Both the position numbers and the translations under genes were made by a program. Of a DNA stretch of 64,000 nucleotides, positions 17,946-27,941 are shown in pieces. Under the pieces are notes generated by a model. The model did not search any database, had not been told where the DNA came from, and saw only the letters and a program-made list of their open reading frames with translations. How positions within the stretch are numbered: position 1 is the first letter of the stretch; each line of letters begins with the position of its first letter. The DNA is from Deltaproteobacteria bacterium (GTDB taxonomy: Bacteria; Desulfobacterota; Desulfuromonadia; Desulfuromonadales; JAAYDE01). The stretch spans positions 1 through 64,000 of the forward strand of contig JAFGRU010000019.1 in assembly GCA_016934985.1 (NCBI GenBank). Reading direction: 5' to 3'.

Positions 17946-19018
17946 ACAATCCATCCTCCACCGGCCACCAGATCATCCTGGTAAAAGACAGCCGCCTGGC
18001 CGGGAGTCACCCCCTCTTGTGCCTGATCGAAGACGACTTCCGCGGAACCATCGTTCCCCGGCGTAACCAGGGCCGGCGCTTCGCGGTGGCGATAGCGGAT
18101 GCGGCATCGGCATCTGAACGGCTCATTATGTGAACGGATAAGCCAATTGACGTCCCGGACCTTGAGCGCCCCAACGGCCAGGTGCCTCTTCTCACCGACA
18201 ATCACCCGGTTGGCTGCGGCATTGATGCCGAGAACGAAAAGAGGCTCGGCCCAAGCAATGCCTAATCCTTTGCGCTGGCCGATGGTATATCGCCAGGTTC
18301 CCTGATGGCGCCCCAACACCTTACCGGAGGCATGGACAATATCTCCTTCAACCGGCCCAACCCCGGATTCCGCTTCCAGGTAGGCGACGTAATCCTGCTG
18401 GGGAATAAAACAGATATCCTGGCTTTCCTCCCGTTGCGAAACGGGCAAAGCCATGGCTTCTGCCCGTTTCCGCACCTGATCCTTGGTCAGGAAACCAAGT
18501 GGGAATACGGTCCTGGCCAGTTGCGACTGCTGCAGGGCGAATAAAAAGTAACTCTGATCCTTCTTTTGGTCGACGCCCTTGTGCAAAAGATAGCGATCGG
18601 CCTGGAACCGGATCAAGGCATAATGGCCGGTGGCAAAAACATCCGCCCCAAGTTTAACGGCTGTTTCCTGAAGCAGCCCGAATTTGACGAAACGGTTGCA
18701 TACCACACAGGGGTTAGGGGTTCGGCCTGCCAGATACTCTCGCAAAAAGGGCTCAATCACCAAATCACGGAAATCTTTTTCAAGCATGACGGTATGCAAA
18801 GGGATATGAAGAAAGTCTGCGACTTTACGGGCTTCCCGGATAACCTTGGAACATGAGGCATCTTCACATAGTTCGCCCCCGGCCGGAACCGCCTCCGGAA
18901 CAACGGCCATGGTCAAGGCCTCAACCTCAAACCCTTGTTCAATCAGCAAGGCCGCAGAGACCGCGGAATCAACGCCTCCGCTAAGAGCTACAATCGCCTT
19001 TTTCTTTAACCGGGACAT
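17942..19018 (-). CDS. mnmA: tRNA-specific 2-thiouridylase MnmA
   Basis: Thiolates U34 of Lys, Glu and Gln tRNAs with sulfur relayed from a cysteine desulfurase. The 358 residues fit the family. The PP-loop SGGVDSAVSA is at about 14-23; the catalytic cysteines lie in NPCVVCNRFVKF (about 108) and SQDICFIPQ (about 207); the ATGHYA motif is near 130. It lies downstream of iscS and iscU on the same strand and is translationally coupled to mtaB, which places tRNA sulfur chemistry next to its sulfur donor. Confidence 0.96.
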   Translation of the reverse strand: MSRLKKKAIVALSGGVDSAVSAALLIEQGFEVEALTMAVVPEAVPAGGELCEDASCSKVIREARKVADFLHIPLHTVMLEKDFRDLVIEPFLREYLAGRTPNPCVVCNRFVKFGLLQETAVKLGADVFATGHYALIRFQADRYLLHKGVDQKKDQSYFLFALQQSQLARTVFPLGFLTKDQVRKRAEAMALPVSQREESQDICFIPQQDYVAYLEAESGVGPVEGDIVHASGKVLGRHQGTWRYTIGQRKGLGIAWAEPLFVLGINAAANRVIVGEKRHLAVGALKVRDVNWLIRSHNEPFRCRCRIRYRHREAPALVTPGNDGSAEVVFDQAQEGVTPGQAAVFYQDDLVAGGGWIV

Positions 19019-19056
19019 ACCTCATTCACCTTTTCAAACCAGATGCCCAATAAAAA

Positions 19057-19080
19057 AGGAGGACTTTCAACAGCCCTCCT
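19057..19080 (-). terminator. Terminator or attenuator after iscU
   Basis: On the minus strand AGGAGGGCT pairs with AGTCCTCCT (one mismatch) around a six-base loop, followed by six T residues. It lies between iscU and mnmA, so part of the transcription probably stops before the tRNA genes. Confidence 0.7.
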
Positions 19081-19107
19081 GCAAAACAAGACATTAGGAA
19101 AACAGGG

Positions 19108-19476
19108 CTATTTTTTCTCCTGCAGATAATCGTTTATAGCCTTATGGAGCCCGTCGGCGGCAAGACAGGAACAGTGCATCTTTTCCGGAGGCAGGCCATC
19201 CAGCGCCTGAGCCACAGCCTCGTTGGTCAGGTCCAGGGCTTCCTGCAAGGTTTTGCCCCGCACCATTTCCGTCATCATGGAAGAACTTGCGATAGCTGCC
19301 GCGCAGCCAAAGGTCTTAAAGCGGATGTCTTTGATGATATCGTCCTCAATCTTGAGAAAAACTTTAATGGTGTCGCCGCAATGCGAGCTGCCGAATTCTC
19401 CGATGGCATCAGGAACTTCCATTTCCCCGACATTACGAGGGTTGGAAAAATGGTCCATGACCTTATCCGAATACAT
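19108..19476 (-). CDS. iscU: IscU/NifU-type Fe-S cluster scaffold
   Basis: A 122-residue scaffold on which clusters are assembled from sulfur supplied by IscS. The three conserved ligands are C33 (SHCGD), C58 (FKTFGCAA) and C102 (EKMHCSCLAADG); the Asp after the first Cys is present. There is an extra cysteine, C104, where many IscU proteins have Val. No LPPVK motif for HscA is visible (LPPEK stands in its place), and no hscA or hscB is nearby, so it may belong to the NifU-like group that works without them. AAGGAG sets the ATG. Confidence 0.93.
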   Translation of the reverse strand: MYSDKVMDHFSNPRNVGEMEVPDAIGEFGSSHCGDTIKVFLKIEDDIIKDIRFKTFGCAAAIASSSMMTEMVRGKTLQEALDLTNEAVAQALDGLPPEKMHCSCLAADGLHKAINDYLQEKK

Positions 19477-19505
19477 AGCAATTACTCCTTTTCAATATGA
19501 AATAA

Positions 19506-19529
19506 CCCCGGCTTCCGCACAAGCCGGGG
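19506..19529 (-). terminator. GC-rich hairpin between iscS and iscU
   Basis: CCCCGGCTT (19506-19514) and AAGCCGGGG (19521-19529) form a perfect 9-bp stem with a six-base loop. On the minus strand only TTATTT follows, so it may be a leaky terminator or a processing or stability element that sets the iscU to iscS ratio. Confidence 0.6.
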
Positions 19530-19550
19530 AAAAACCGACAAATGATTGTT

Positions 19551-20729
19551 TTAAAGAGCCGCACCTGAAGTGTTTTGATAAAAAGGACTCATATCCCGAA
19601 GTTTTTGAACAATGGGAGGCAACACTTGAAGAACATAATCAATGTCTGCCTCGCTGGTATCCCGTCCCAAGCTGAAACGAACGCTCGACTGGCCCAGCAT
19701 GGGATCAACCCCCATGGCCTCCAAAACGTGAGACATGCCAAATGAGCCGGAAGTACAGGCGGACCCGGATGAGGCTGCAATGCCCTGCATGTCAAGATGA
19801 AGCAGCAACCCCTCCCCTTCGATGTAAGCAAAGCTGATATTGAGGGTACCCGGCAGACGGTACTGCGGATGTCCATTCAGCTTGACATCGGGAACCGCCG
19901 CCATAAGCCCCTGCTGCAATCTGTCCCGCAATACAGCGACCCTTTTCTGGAAATCATCCAACTCTCCGCCGGCAAGTTCACAGGCCCGACCGAGACCGAC
20001 AATCCCAGGGACATTGTGGGTTCCTCCGCGCCTGTTGCGTTCTTGATGCCCGCCGTGAATCAATGGCGTTAGAGGATTCCCTTTGCGTACGTAAAGAGCG
20101 CCGACACCCTTGGGCGCTTCGATCTTGTGACCGGAAATGGTTAATAGGTCAACCCCGGCCTGCTGAACGTCCACAGGCACTTTCCCGACAGCCTGAACCG
20201 CATCGGAAAGAAACCGAACCTTGTGCCGTCGAGCAATGCGGCCAATCTCTTCAATAGGGAACAACACTCCCGTTTCGTTATTGCCCCACATTACTGCAAT
20301 CAGAATGGTGCGCTCTGTAATAGCCTGCTCCAGCTCTTCAAGATCTAGAAGTCCGTCTTCGTCAACCGCCAGGTAGGTAACCTGAACACCCTGTTTTTCA
20401 AGGGCTCGGCAGGTCGTCAACACGGCGGGATGTTCAACCGCCGTCGTGATGATGTGATTGCCCTTCTCTTTAAGTGCCTCAACTGTTCCCTTTATCGCAA
20501 AATTGTTGCCCTCGCTGCCGCAACTGGTAAAAACGATTTCAGCAGGGGAACAGTTTATCAGGCCGGCCACCTGTTGGCGGGCTTTCTCGATATGGGAACT
20601 CACGGCCCTTCCGGCCCAATGAAGGCTGGAAGGATTACCAAATTCGCTGCTGAAAAAAGGGAGCATGGTTTCAAGCACCTCAGCTCTTACTGAGGTAGTG
20701 GCATTGTTGTCAAGATAGATTTTTTTCAC
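19551..20729 (-). CDS. iscS: Cysteine desulfurase (NifS/IscS class)
   Basis: A PLP enzyme that takes sulfur from cysteine for clusters and tRNA thiolation. In 392 residues: N-terminal YLDNNATT, the substrate His in TTAVEHPAVL (H100), the PLP lysine K202 in ISGHKIEAPKG, and the mobile-loop persulfide Cys325 in SSGSACTSG. The loop length suits the NifS/IscS group I. The start is GTG, with GAGG upstream. It lies 24 bases after iscR and upstream of iscU; the NifS-like sequence and missing Hsc genes suggest a simplified Isc/Nif system for general use. Confidence 0.94.
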   Translation of the reverse strand: MKKIYLDNNATTSVRAEVLETMLPFFSSEFGNPSSLHWAGRAVSSHIEKARQQVAGLINCSPAEIVFTSCGSEGNNFAIKGTVEALKEKGNHIITTAVEHPAVLTTCRALEKQGVQVTYLAVDEDGLLDLEELEQAITERTILIAVMWGNNETGVLFPIEEIGRIARRHKVRFLSDAVQAVGKVPVDVQQAGVDLLTISGHKIEAPKGVGALYVRKGNPLTPLIHGGHQERNRRGGTHNVPGIVGLGRACELAGGELDDFQKRVAVLRDRLQQGLMAAVPDVKLNGHPQYRLPGTLNISFAYIEGEGLLLHLDMQGIAASSGSACTSGSFGMSHVLEAMGVDPMLGQSSVRFSLGRDTSEADIDYVLQVLPPIVQKLRDMSPFYQNTSGAAL

Positions 20730-20753
20730 GCGGTTGTCCTCGTCGCCTGTCCG

Positions 20754-21206
20754 TCAGGCCTTTCCCACGGACAGCTTTTCATGGGTGGTCATTTTTTTTC
20801 TGGCTTCCTGAATCAGCTCCTCCAGGGTAATGGAGGCAAGAAAATTTCTTATACGTTCACCCAGGCCCTGCCAGATATTTCGGGTTACACATTTTTCAAA
20901 ACATCCACATTCGCCATTTTTCTCCATGCAGGAGACGGGAACCAGTGTTTCCTCGACACTGTCAATGATCTCGTCAACACGTATGTCACAAGCATCCCTG
21001 GCCAGGACATAGCCGCCGCCCGGACCGCGTACACTCTTGACAATTTGGTTCCTCCGCAACATCGCAAATAACTGCTCCAGATAATTAAGGGAAAGATCTT
21101 CCTTTTTGGCGATATCCTTAATGGAAACCGGCTTCCCTTCCTCGTAGAGAAGGGCCAGACTGACCATGGCCCTGACGGCGTACTGGGCTTTGGTAGATAA
21201 TCTCAT
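20754..21206 (-). CDS. iscR: Rrf2-family regulator, IscR-like
   Basis: A 150-residue winged-helix repressor that probably senses Fe-S status and controls its own operon. The N-terminal winged helix is [20 protein letters not shown]..., with recognition helix and wing in [11 protein letters not shown]. Cluster-ligand cysteines C93, C100, C102 and C106 lie in [15 protein letters not shown], spaced nearly as in IscR but with one extra Cys. Its start overlaps the cysE stop (ATGA at 21203-21206), so it is made together with CysE. Confidence 0.92.
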   Translation of the reverse strand: MRLSTKAQYAVRAMVSLALLYEEGKPVSIKDIAKKEDLSLNYLEQLFAMLRRNQIVKSVRGPGGGYVLARDACDIRVDEIIDSVEETLVPVSCMEKNGECGCFEKCVTRNIWQGLGERIRNFLASITLEELIQEARKKMTTHEKLSVGKA

Positions 21207-21949
21207 TCCTCATTTTCCCCTTCCGCCTGTTTTTCTTTTCCAGCCCCGCGGAGAGTCTCCAGTTCGCGGCTCAATTCTTTGACCTTCCTTTCAAGAGAGA
21301 CAACCTGGTCAAAGAGACAGGATATGGCCTTGGCCTGCGGGTCGGGGAGTTTTCCATGCTCAAGATCGGCCCTGGCCTGACCCACCGGGCCCGCCGGACC
21401 AGCTGAATAAACCACCCGTCCGGGCACACCGACAACCGACGAGTTGGGCGGGACCTCCTTGATAACAACGGAATTGGCCCCGATCCTGGAATTGGCACCA
21501 ACAGTAAACGGCCCAAGAACCTTGGCCCCTGCTCCAACCACGACATTGTTCTCCAATGTGGGATGGCGTTTCTCCTTTGCCCAGGAAGTTCCTCCCAGGG
21601 TTACACCATGATAAAGGGTGCAGTTTTCTCCTATCTCAGCCGTTTCGCCGATGACCACTCCCATGCCGTGATCAATAAAAAAGCCTTTGCCGATACTGGC
21701 GCCGGGATGAATCTCAATACCGGTTAAAAAGCGTCCCAGATGGGAGGTGAAACGGGCCAGGAAAAAATGCTTTCTTTTCCAGAGAGCATGCCCCAAACGG
21801 TAAAAACAGATGGCATGAAAACCGGGATAACAGAAAAGAATCTCCGGTATGCTGCGAACCGCAGGATCACGATCGAAAACCGCCCGTATATCTTCTTTAA
21901 TTGTTTTAAACAATATCCCCGCTCCAGGGTAGCAATCCCTCACCCGCAT
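21203..21949 (-). CDS. cysE: Serine O-acetyltransferase (CysE, left-handed beta helix)
   Basis: Makes O-acetylserine, the precursor of cysteine. Hexapeptide repeats occupy residues about 85-190 ([62 protein letters not shown]). The catalytic DHG (about 95) is present, as is the C-terminal VPGRVV. The long helical tail after residue 200 is unusual. The ATG at 21949 has no Shine-Dalgarno sequence; a TTG at 21913 with GGAGCGGGG upstream gives [13 protein letters not shown], a more typical family start. It is the first gene of the operon that continues into iscR and iscS. Confidence 0.95.
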   Translation of the reverse strand: MRVRDCYPGAGILFKTIKEDIRAVFDRDPAVRSIPEILFCYPGFHAICFYRLGHALWKRKHFFLARFTSHLGRFLTGIEIHPGASIGKGFFIDHGMGVVIGETAEIGENCTLYHGVTLGGTSWAKEKRHPTLENNVVVGAGAKVLGPFTVGANSRIGANSVVIKEVPPNSSVVGVPGRVVYSAGPAGPVGQARADLEHGKLPDPQAKAISCLFDQVVSLERKVKELSRELETLRGAGKEKQAEGENEE

Positions 21950-21972
21950 AATTGAAAGATTTTAGAAAAGAT

Positions 21973-22001
21973 TGGTTATCATACCTGAGTATTTTTGTCA
22001 A
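21973..22001 (-). promoter_or_regulatory. Promoter of the cysE-isc operon with a possible Rrf2 operator
   Basis: On the minus strand TTGACA (complement of 21996-22001) is followed after 17 bases by TAACCA (complement of 21973-21978). Within the spacer lies the imperfect palindrome ATACTCAGGTAT (21981-21992), similar to Rrf2-family half-sites. Binding by IscR would block the promoter. The rest of 22002-22333, upstream of the next gene, is AT-rich and I see no other feature in it. Confidence 0.45.
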
Positions 22002-22333
22002 TTATTCCCAGCCAAAAATTTCGTTTTGAGAATCGTAAATACCGTCTAATCCCTGTCGGATGTTTGACTTTTTTTATAACAATAATCATTCTTTTCTTTG
22101 CCTTTTAAACCATGAAAAAACATGAGAAATTTATTCAAAGACTTTATTATCAATAATTCCAATATGTTATGACCTTCGTAATTTTTAACTAAAGATTCCC
22201 AAAAAATAACCGAAAAGGTAGCCAAGGGATTTCAGAGAAAAAATATCCTGGTACCCTCTTTGCTCAATAAAGCAACACCCTGATTTTTTAAAGATAATTT
22301 TCTTTTTCAAAATATTTGATACGGAGGCCACAA

Positions 22334-23329
22334 ATGGTTAGAGCATTGATTGTCGGAAATATCCGCAGCAAACAAAAAAACTTTGCAACGTTTCTGGACC
22401 AGACAGCCATGTTCGGTGAGTCTTACTTTTGCCACAATCTCCAGGAAATGACTGAATTTCTCACCAAACGCTCTGTAGATGTCATTTTCACCCTCGACTC
22501 CAGCCTGAATTTCACGACCCCCGATATCTTCACCGCGCTGAAACAAAAGGAAGAATGGAGCGACATCCCGATTTTCCTTTTCAGCGAACAGGTCACCCCC
22601 GAAGACCGCATCCGCGCTCTGGGGATGGGCGCTGCGGATTTCTTTTCAGGACAAAGCCTGCCCATGGAAATAAGTGCCGTTACCCAGTTTCACGTCACTA
22701 AAAAACATCGTATTGAAAAACTCCGCCTTACCCAGGAGGCCCTGTTCAAACGTGCGACTACAGACCCGTTAACCGGCTTACACACTTATGATTACTTCAA
22801 ATCTGTTATCGAAGAGAGGGAAAAGGCAGAGATAGGCGGAGCAAACCTATACGCCGTACTGGCCATTAAACCTGATCACTTTGATTCAATTGGTGAGACT
22901 TTGGGCCAGGCCTTTTCCCAGAAAATGCTGAAATCGCTCGGTGAGGTATTGAAAAAGATCTGTCGCAGGGGAGATCCCCTCTGCAGGTTGGACGATAACA
23001 CTTTCGGCCTTCTTTTCCCTCATGCCAATGAGCAGCAAGCCTTTGCCGCAGCAGAGAGAATCCGCAAAAAAATTGTCGGCCAGCCCATGGATTATCCGCT
23101 GACAATCAGCATCGGCATTTCATTAAAGCGCGGAAACCGCGACAACATCGCCGACAAAACCGTTAATGAGGCATGCCTGGCTGTTAAATCAGCCGCCGCT
23201 AAAGGCCATAACCGCTCTGAACTTTATCGCGGTAATTTGGCCAAACCCCAAAAAACTATTCTGCCGTTTCAGCCGGGCAATATTGCGGTCCCCGCTTCCC
23301 AGGCCAGCGCGGCTTATGCATCGTTGTAG
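22334..23329 (+). CDS. Receiver-like plus degenerate GGDEF domain protein
   Basis: A 331-residue cytoplasmic protein. Residues 1-125 have the fold pattern of a response-regulator receiver (IFLFSEQVTPEDRIRALGMG) but lack the usual acidic pair. Residues about 145-300 are a GGDEF domain (TTDPLTGLHTYDYF, then KICRRGDPLCRLDDNTFGLL). The signature GGDEF is replaced by LDDNTF, so diguanylate cyclase activity is unlikely; nucleotide sensing or protein interaction is inferred. GGAGG at 22323-22327 supports the ATG at 22334. It is monocistronic. Confidence 0.85.
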   Translation: MVRALIVGNIRSKQKNFATFLDQTAMFGESYFCHNLQEMTEFLTKRSVDVIFTLDSSLNFTTPDIFTALKQKEEWSDIPIFLFSEQVTPEDRIRALGMGAADFFSGQSLPMEISAVTQFHVTKKHRIEKLRLTQEALFKRATTDPLTGLHTYDYFKSVIEEREKAEIGGANLYAVLAIKPDHFDSIGETLGQAFSQKMLKSLGEVLKKICRRGDPLCRLDDNTFGLLFPHANEQQAFAAAERIRKKIVGQPMDYPLTISIGISLKRGNRDNIADKTVNEACLAVKSAAAKGHNRSELYRGNLAKPQKTILPFQPGNIAVPASQASAAYASL

Positions 23330-23381
23330 GATATTACCCGGTGCTGTGGGATAGGAACAGAAAAAGAGGTTAAATGCTCGG

Positions 23382-23398
23382 CCAGGTCAATGACCTGG
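23382..23398. terminator. Short palindrome between converging genes
   Basis: CCAGGTCA and TGACCTGG form a perfect 8-bp stem with a one-base centre. No clear T-run follows, so its termination strength is uncertain. Confidence 0.35.
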
Positions 23399-23436
23399 TT
23401 AATGTTCCATCACAAGTCACGAATCCAGTTAGTAGT

Positions 23437-23940
23437 TTAAATTTCCCTAAGGACCACCTCTTCCAAGCCTTTGCGCTCTTTCCTCTCCTGGTGGTGTCCG
23501 GGATGACCCAGGGCAACAACAGCCATCAGGTCATTTCCTTCCGGCACCTCCAGGAGAATTCTTGCCTTTTCGGCATTCTTGAGAATTTCCCCAAGCCAGA
23601 CCCCTCCCAGCCCCAGGCCATGAGCGGCCAGAAGAATATTTTGAATGCAGGCTCCTATGGCTTGATAATCCTTGGTCTCATGGTAAACCAGGCTTCTGTC
23701 TAAAAATACCGCCAAACATACCGGTGCATCCCGGATGATCCGCGAATATCTGGTCAATTCCGCAAGCCTTATTCGAACCCCCTCATTCCTGATTATCACG
23801 AATTTCCAGGGTTGATTGTTCAGCCCTGAAGGCGCCATGACTGCCGCATTGAGAATTTTCCGGATCAGATCGGAAGCGATCTCTTCCGAGGTAAAATGAC
23901 GCACACTCTGACGGGACAACAATCCTTCCAATAACTCCAT
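23437..23940 (-). CDS. Nitroreductase-family FMN protein
   Basis: A 167-residue flavoprotein of the nitroreductase superfamily. FMN-phosphate contacts are seen in SRQSVRHF (about 9-16) and the C-terminal VVALGHPG; PSGLNNQPWKFVI (about 37-49) matches the conserved NxQPW segment; GLGLGGVWLGEI is near residue 110. Small members of this type (about 170 residues) act on various electron acceptors; the substrate is not known. GGGAGGGTG upstream fixes the start. It is followed on the same operon side by mutM upstream (41 bases), perhaps cotranscribed. Confidence 0.9.
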   Translation of the reverse strand: MELLEGLLSRQSVRHFTSEEIASDLIRKILNAAVMAPSGLNNQPWKFVIIRNEGVRIRLAELTRYSRIIRDAPVCLAVFLDRSLVYHETKDYQAIGACIQNILLAAHGLGLGGVWLGEILKNAEKARILLEVPEGNDLMAVVALGHPGHHQERKERKGLEEVVLREI

Positions 23941-23981
23941 GACATCACCCTCCCTTAGGGAAAAAAGTCACAGCTTAGTGA

Positions 23982-24797
23982 TCACCTCTGGCAATTTGAA
24001 CAAAAAAAGGTCGAGCGTTGACCGATTTTAACGGTAGAGATCCTTTGCCCGCATTGTGGGCAGGGCTCCCCTCCTTTGCCGTAAACATTTAATTGGATGG
24101 AAAAATAACCGGGGCGCCCTTCGCCATCATAAAAGTCGCGAAAGCTTGTTCCACCAGCATCAATGGCCCTGGCGAGAACCCGACGGATATTTTCGGCCAA
24201 CAGGTCAAAATTCTTTTTTGTTACTTGCCCTGCAGCACACGTGGGGCGGATGCCGCTCAAAAAAAGAGCCTCGTTGGCATAAATATTCCCGACCCCGGCA
24301 ATGAACCGCTGATCCATGATGAAAATTTTTACCGCCACCTTTTTCCCTCGAGCCGCATTAAAAAGATAAGAACCGTCTACCCGTTTTGAAAAAGGTTCGG
24401 GGCCAATTCCTGAGAAAAAGGGGCTTTTAAAAGGGCTGTCGTGAAAAAAAATAATCCCGCCAAATTTACGGGGATCGCGAAAACGTAACCGGGAGCCGTC
24501 ATCAAACACAAGATCGAAATGGTCATGTTTGCCAGGTGGGCAACCAGGAGCAACGCAGCGCAGGGTCCCCGTCATTCCCATGTGCAGAACAAGCCAGTTT
24601 CTGGAAAAGCGAAAAATCAAAAATTTTGCCCGCCGTTCAACGTTCACCACCTGTTGACCGGTGAGGCGAGCCAGTTCTCCAACCCCAACGGACCAGCGCA
24701 ATCGGGTCGAACGAAGAAAGGCCCAACGCACCTTTTTTCCGACAACCAGGGGCTTTATCCCTTTGCGGATAGTTTCAACTTCAGGTAACTCAGGCAT
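23982..24797 (-). CDS. mutM: Formamidopyrimidine-DNA glycosylase MutM
   Basis: Removes oxidised purines such as 8-oxoguanine and cleaves the resulting site. The 271 residues begin MPELPEVET, giving the catalytic Pro2 and Glu3. Lys at about 57 in VERRAKFLIF, the H2TH region around FIAGVGNIYANEALF, and a C-terminal zinc finger (CPQCG...FFCSNCQ) complete the set. It sits between a nitroreductase and a permease gene; close spacing to the former (41 bases) suggests cotranscription. Confidence 0.96.
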   Translation of the reverse strand: MPELPEVETIRKGIKPLVVGKKVRWAFLRSTRLRWSVGVGELARLTGQQVVNVERRAKFLIFRFSRNWLVLHMGMTGTLRCVAPGCPPGKHDHFDLVFDDGSRLRFRDPRKFGGIIFFHDSPFKSPFFSGIGPEPFSKRVDGSYLFNAARGKKVAVKIFIMDQRFIAGVGNIYANEALFLSGIRPTCAAGQVTKKNFDLLAENIRRVLARAIDAGGTSFRDFYDGEGRPGYFSIQLNVYGKGGEPCPQCGQRISTVKIGQRSTFFCSNCQR

Positions 24798-24831
24798 GAG
24801 GTCACGGGAACATTTTGCAGGGCGGTTAAAT

Positions 24832-25704
24832 CTAGCGGTTCAACCTGGGATCGAGAGCATCGCGAATCCCCTCGCCGAGAAGATTGTAGCCCAGTACCGT
24901 AAGGAGAATAGCCAGGCCGGGGAAAACGGAAAGCCACCAGGCCGAACCGAGAGTCTGTTTACCGACAATCAGCATATTGCCCCAGGAAGGAGTAGGCGGC
25001 TGCACCCCGATACCAAGAAAAGAGAGCGCACTTTCGGTCAGAATAGCGCCTGCCACCCCAAGGGTGGCGGCAACCAGCACAGGAGACAGGGCATTGGGTA
25101 GAATATGACGAAAAATAATCCGCATATCGAAGGCGCCAAGGGCTTGAGCAGCATAAACAAAATCCCGCTCACGCAGGGAAAGGAATTCAGCCCGAACGAG
25201 GCGTGCGACACCCATCCAGCCGGTAAGGCCGATAATGATCATGATGTTCCAGATGGATGGCTCGAGAAAAGCGATGACAGCGAGAATCAGGAAAAAGGTC
25301 GGAAAGCAGAGCATTATATCGACAAAACGCATAATAATCGAATCGACCCATAAGCCGTAAAAGCCGGCAAGGGCTCCCAGAATTACGCCAATGATAGTGG
25401 CAATACCGACGGAAACAAAGCCGACCAGCAGTGATATGCGGGCACCATAAAGAATTCGGGTAAAAACGTCGCGCCCGAGGTCATCGGTCCCCAACGGATA
25501 GCTTAAACAGGGCGAGATAAGACGCTGAGAAATATCTATGGCGGCTGGATCTTTCCCAGTAAAAGGGGCCAGAAGCGCAAAGAGGAACATCAGCAAAACG
25601 ATCCCGGCACCTGCAAGAGCCAGGTGGTTGTTTCTAATCTGCCCCCACAACCCTGCTCTACCTGAAGAAGCAATCTGAGTCATGTCCAAAGTGTTCATTG
25701 CCAT
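24832..25704 (-). CDS. ABC-type peptide/nickel transporter permease, DppC/OppC-like, orphan
   Basis: An inner-membrane permease with six membrane segments. The N-terminal domain of the OppC group (LAPFTGKDPAAIDISQRLIS) is followed by LGTDDLGRDVFTRILYGAR and the ATPase-contact motif EFLSLRERDFVYAAQALGA. The end LGEGIRDALDPRL is typical. Normally it pairs with a DppB permease, a binding protein and ATPases; none lies in the window. The chosen ATG at 25704 gives 290 residues, the usual length; a longer open frame exists. A terminator-like hairpin separates it from galE, so it probably has its own promoter. Confidence 0.88.
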   Translation of the reverse strand: MAMNTLDMTQIASSGRAGLWGQIRNNHLALAGAGIVLLMFLFALLAPFTGKDPAAIDISQRLISPCLSYPLGTDDLGRDVFTRILYGARISLLVGFVSVGIATIIGVILGALAGFYGLWVDSIIMRFVDIMLCFPTFFLILAVIAFLEPSIWNIMIIIGLTGWMGVARLVRAEFLSLRERDFVYAAQALGAFDMRIIFRHILPNALSPVLVAATLGVAGAILTESALSFLGIGVQPPTPSWGNMLIVGKQTLGSAWWLSVFPGLAILLTVLGYNLLGEGIRDALDPRLNR

Positions 25705-25831
25705 ACCGCATTTTCTGAAAATTTGGTATTCAAAATAACTACACTCTGAGATTAAAACAAAATCCAGCCAAAAATACAATTGCCGCCAAAAAAAAGCCCC
25801 TCATTTCAGGACATAGAAAACCATTTAACGA

Positions 25832-25860
25832 AAAAAACGCCCAAAGAATGGACGTTTTTT
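25832..25860. terminator. Bidirectional terminator in the galE-permease gap
   Basis: AAAAAACGCCC and GGACGTTTTTT pair with one mismatch around a short loop, with T-runs on both strands. It lies in the 375-base gap 25705-26079, in which I see no convincing gene, and would stop transcripts leaving galE. Confidence 0.7.
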
Positions 25861-26079
25861 AAGAGACTGCTATTGTGTATGGCCTCACACCGCCAATTCG
25901 AAGGGAAGAATGAACCCATCCGTCCAACTCAACGATCAATATCCGTACCCCATATTTCCATTCAAGGGGTGTGGCGAATCCTGGAGGATGAACCATTACC
26001 AATTATTACTTTCCAACGTCTCCCATATTGCCAAATCGATGCTTCTTTCAAGGCCGGCACATCCCGGTTATCTTATTTG

Positions 26080-27111
<1,032 letters not shown>

Positions 27112-27233
27112 TTAGGGATGGCAATCAAACTAAAAATGTCACGGAAAGGCTTGTTTGTCGCTTAAATTTTTAAATTTTGGAAGTTTTCAAAAAAGAAAAA
27201 AGCTAAGCCAACGGTGAAAGGTCGGAAAGCTTT

Positions 27234-27941
27234 TCAACACTTATTCTTTTGAAGAAACAGCTGAATAGCTGCTATATCCGCCTCGGGAATAGCGGTGAAA
27301 CATATCCCCATTCCCGCCGGCAAATGTGTCGATTTCATCCATTCCGGATGATTGGTCCAGGCAACCTTTCCCTGGCAACGAACAACCGTTTCACTTTCAG
27401 GAAGCAAAAATCTCAGGCTTATATCTTTTTCCGCCGGGAGGAATACTTCGGTCCGGATAAACATCCCCCCTGTATTCAAATCAACAATGGTCCCGGACTG
27501 AATGTCATCCCCTTCCGGTCCCCAGTGAACCGGAATGGAAACCCGGCATCTTGGAGAGGCCCTGCCAACAATATGAAGAAGACGGCAGGCCATAGAAATA
27601 AAGGCCCAGTTGTCGATTGGGCGGGTTATGACATTTTCGCAACCAACCTCCTGACATTTTGCCCGATCTGTTGGCGAATTGTCACACACCAGAATAACCG
27701 GGAGAAGACAGAGAAAGGGATCTCTTTTGATTCTCCGAAAGCACTCATCTCCACCAAGTTCATTCATATCAAGGGATAAAACGGCAAGAACCGGGGCCTC
27801 TTCCTCAATGACCTGAAACGCCTCCGAACCGTGCAGGACCTTTTTCAAAATATAGTCTTCACGTTTAAAAAAAGAATCTTCAAACGTTTTAACCAGTTCA
27901 GGGTCGTCACTGAGGACGATTTTCTGCTCGATTATTTCCAT
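27234..27941 (-). CDS. Receiver-like plus PilZ domain protein
   Basis: A 235-residue c-di-GMP effector candidate. Residues 1-120 form a receiver-like domain in which the usual lysine is replaced (ENVITRPID) and the phosphorylation site is not standard (SLDMNELGG). Residues about 128-230 are a PilZ domain: RASPRCRV supplies the RxxxR motif and DLNTGGMFI the (D/N)xSxxG motif with Asn for Ser. Family members bind c-di-GMP and control motility or surface traits. GGAAAG precedes the ATG. It stands alone. Confidence 0.85.
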   Translation of the reverse strand: MEIIEQKIVLSDDPELVKTFEDSFFKREDYILKKVLHGSEAFQVIEEEAPVLAVLSLDMNELGGDECFRRIKRDPFLCLLPVILVCDNSPTDRAKCQEVGCENVITRPIDNWAFISMACRLLHIVGRASPRCRVSIPVHWGPEGDDIQSGTIVDLNTGGMFIRTEVFLPAEKDISLRFLLPESETVVRCQGKVAWTNHPEWMKSTHLPAGMGICFTAIPEADIAAIQLFLQKNKC

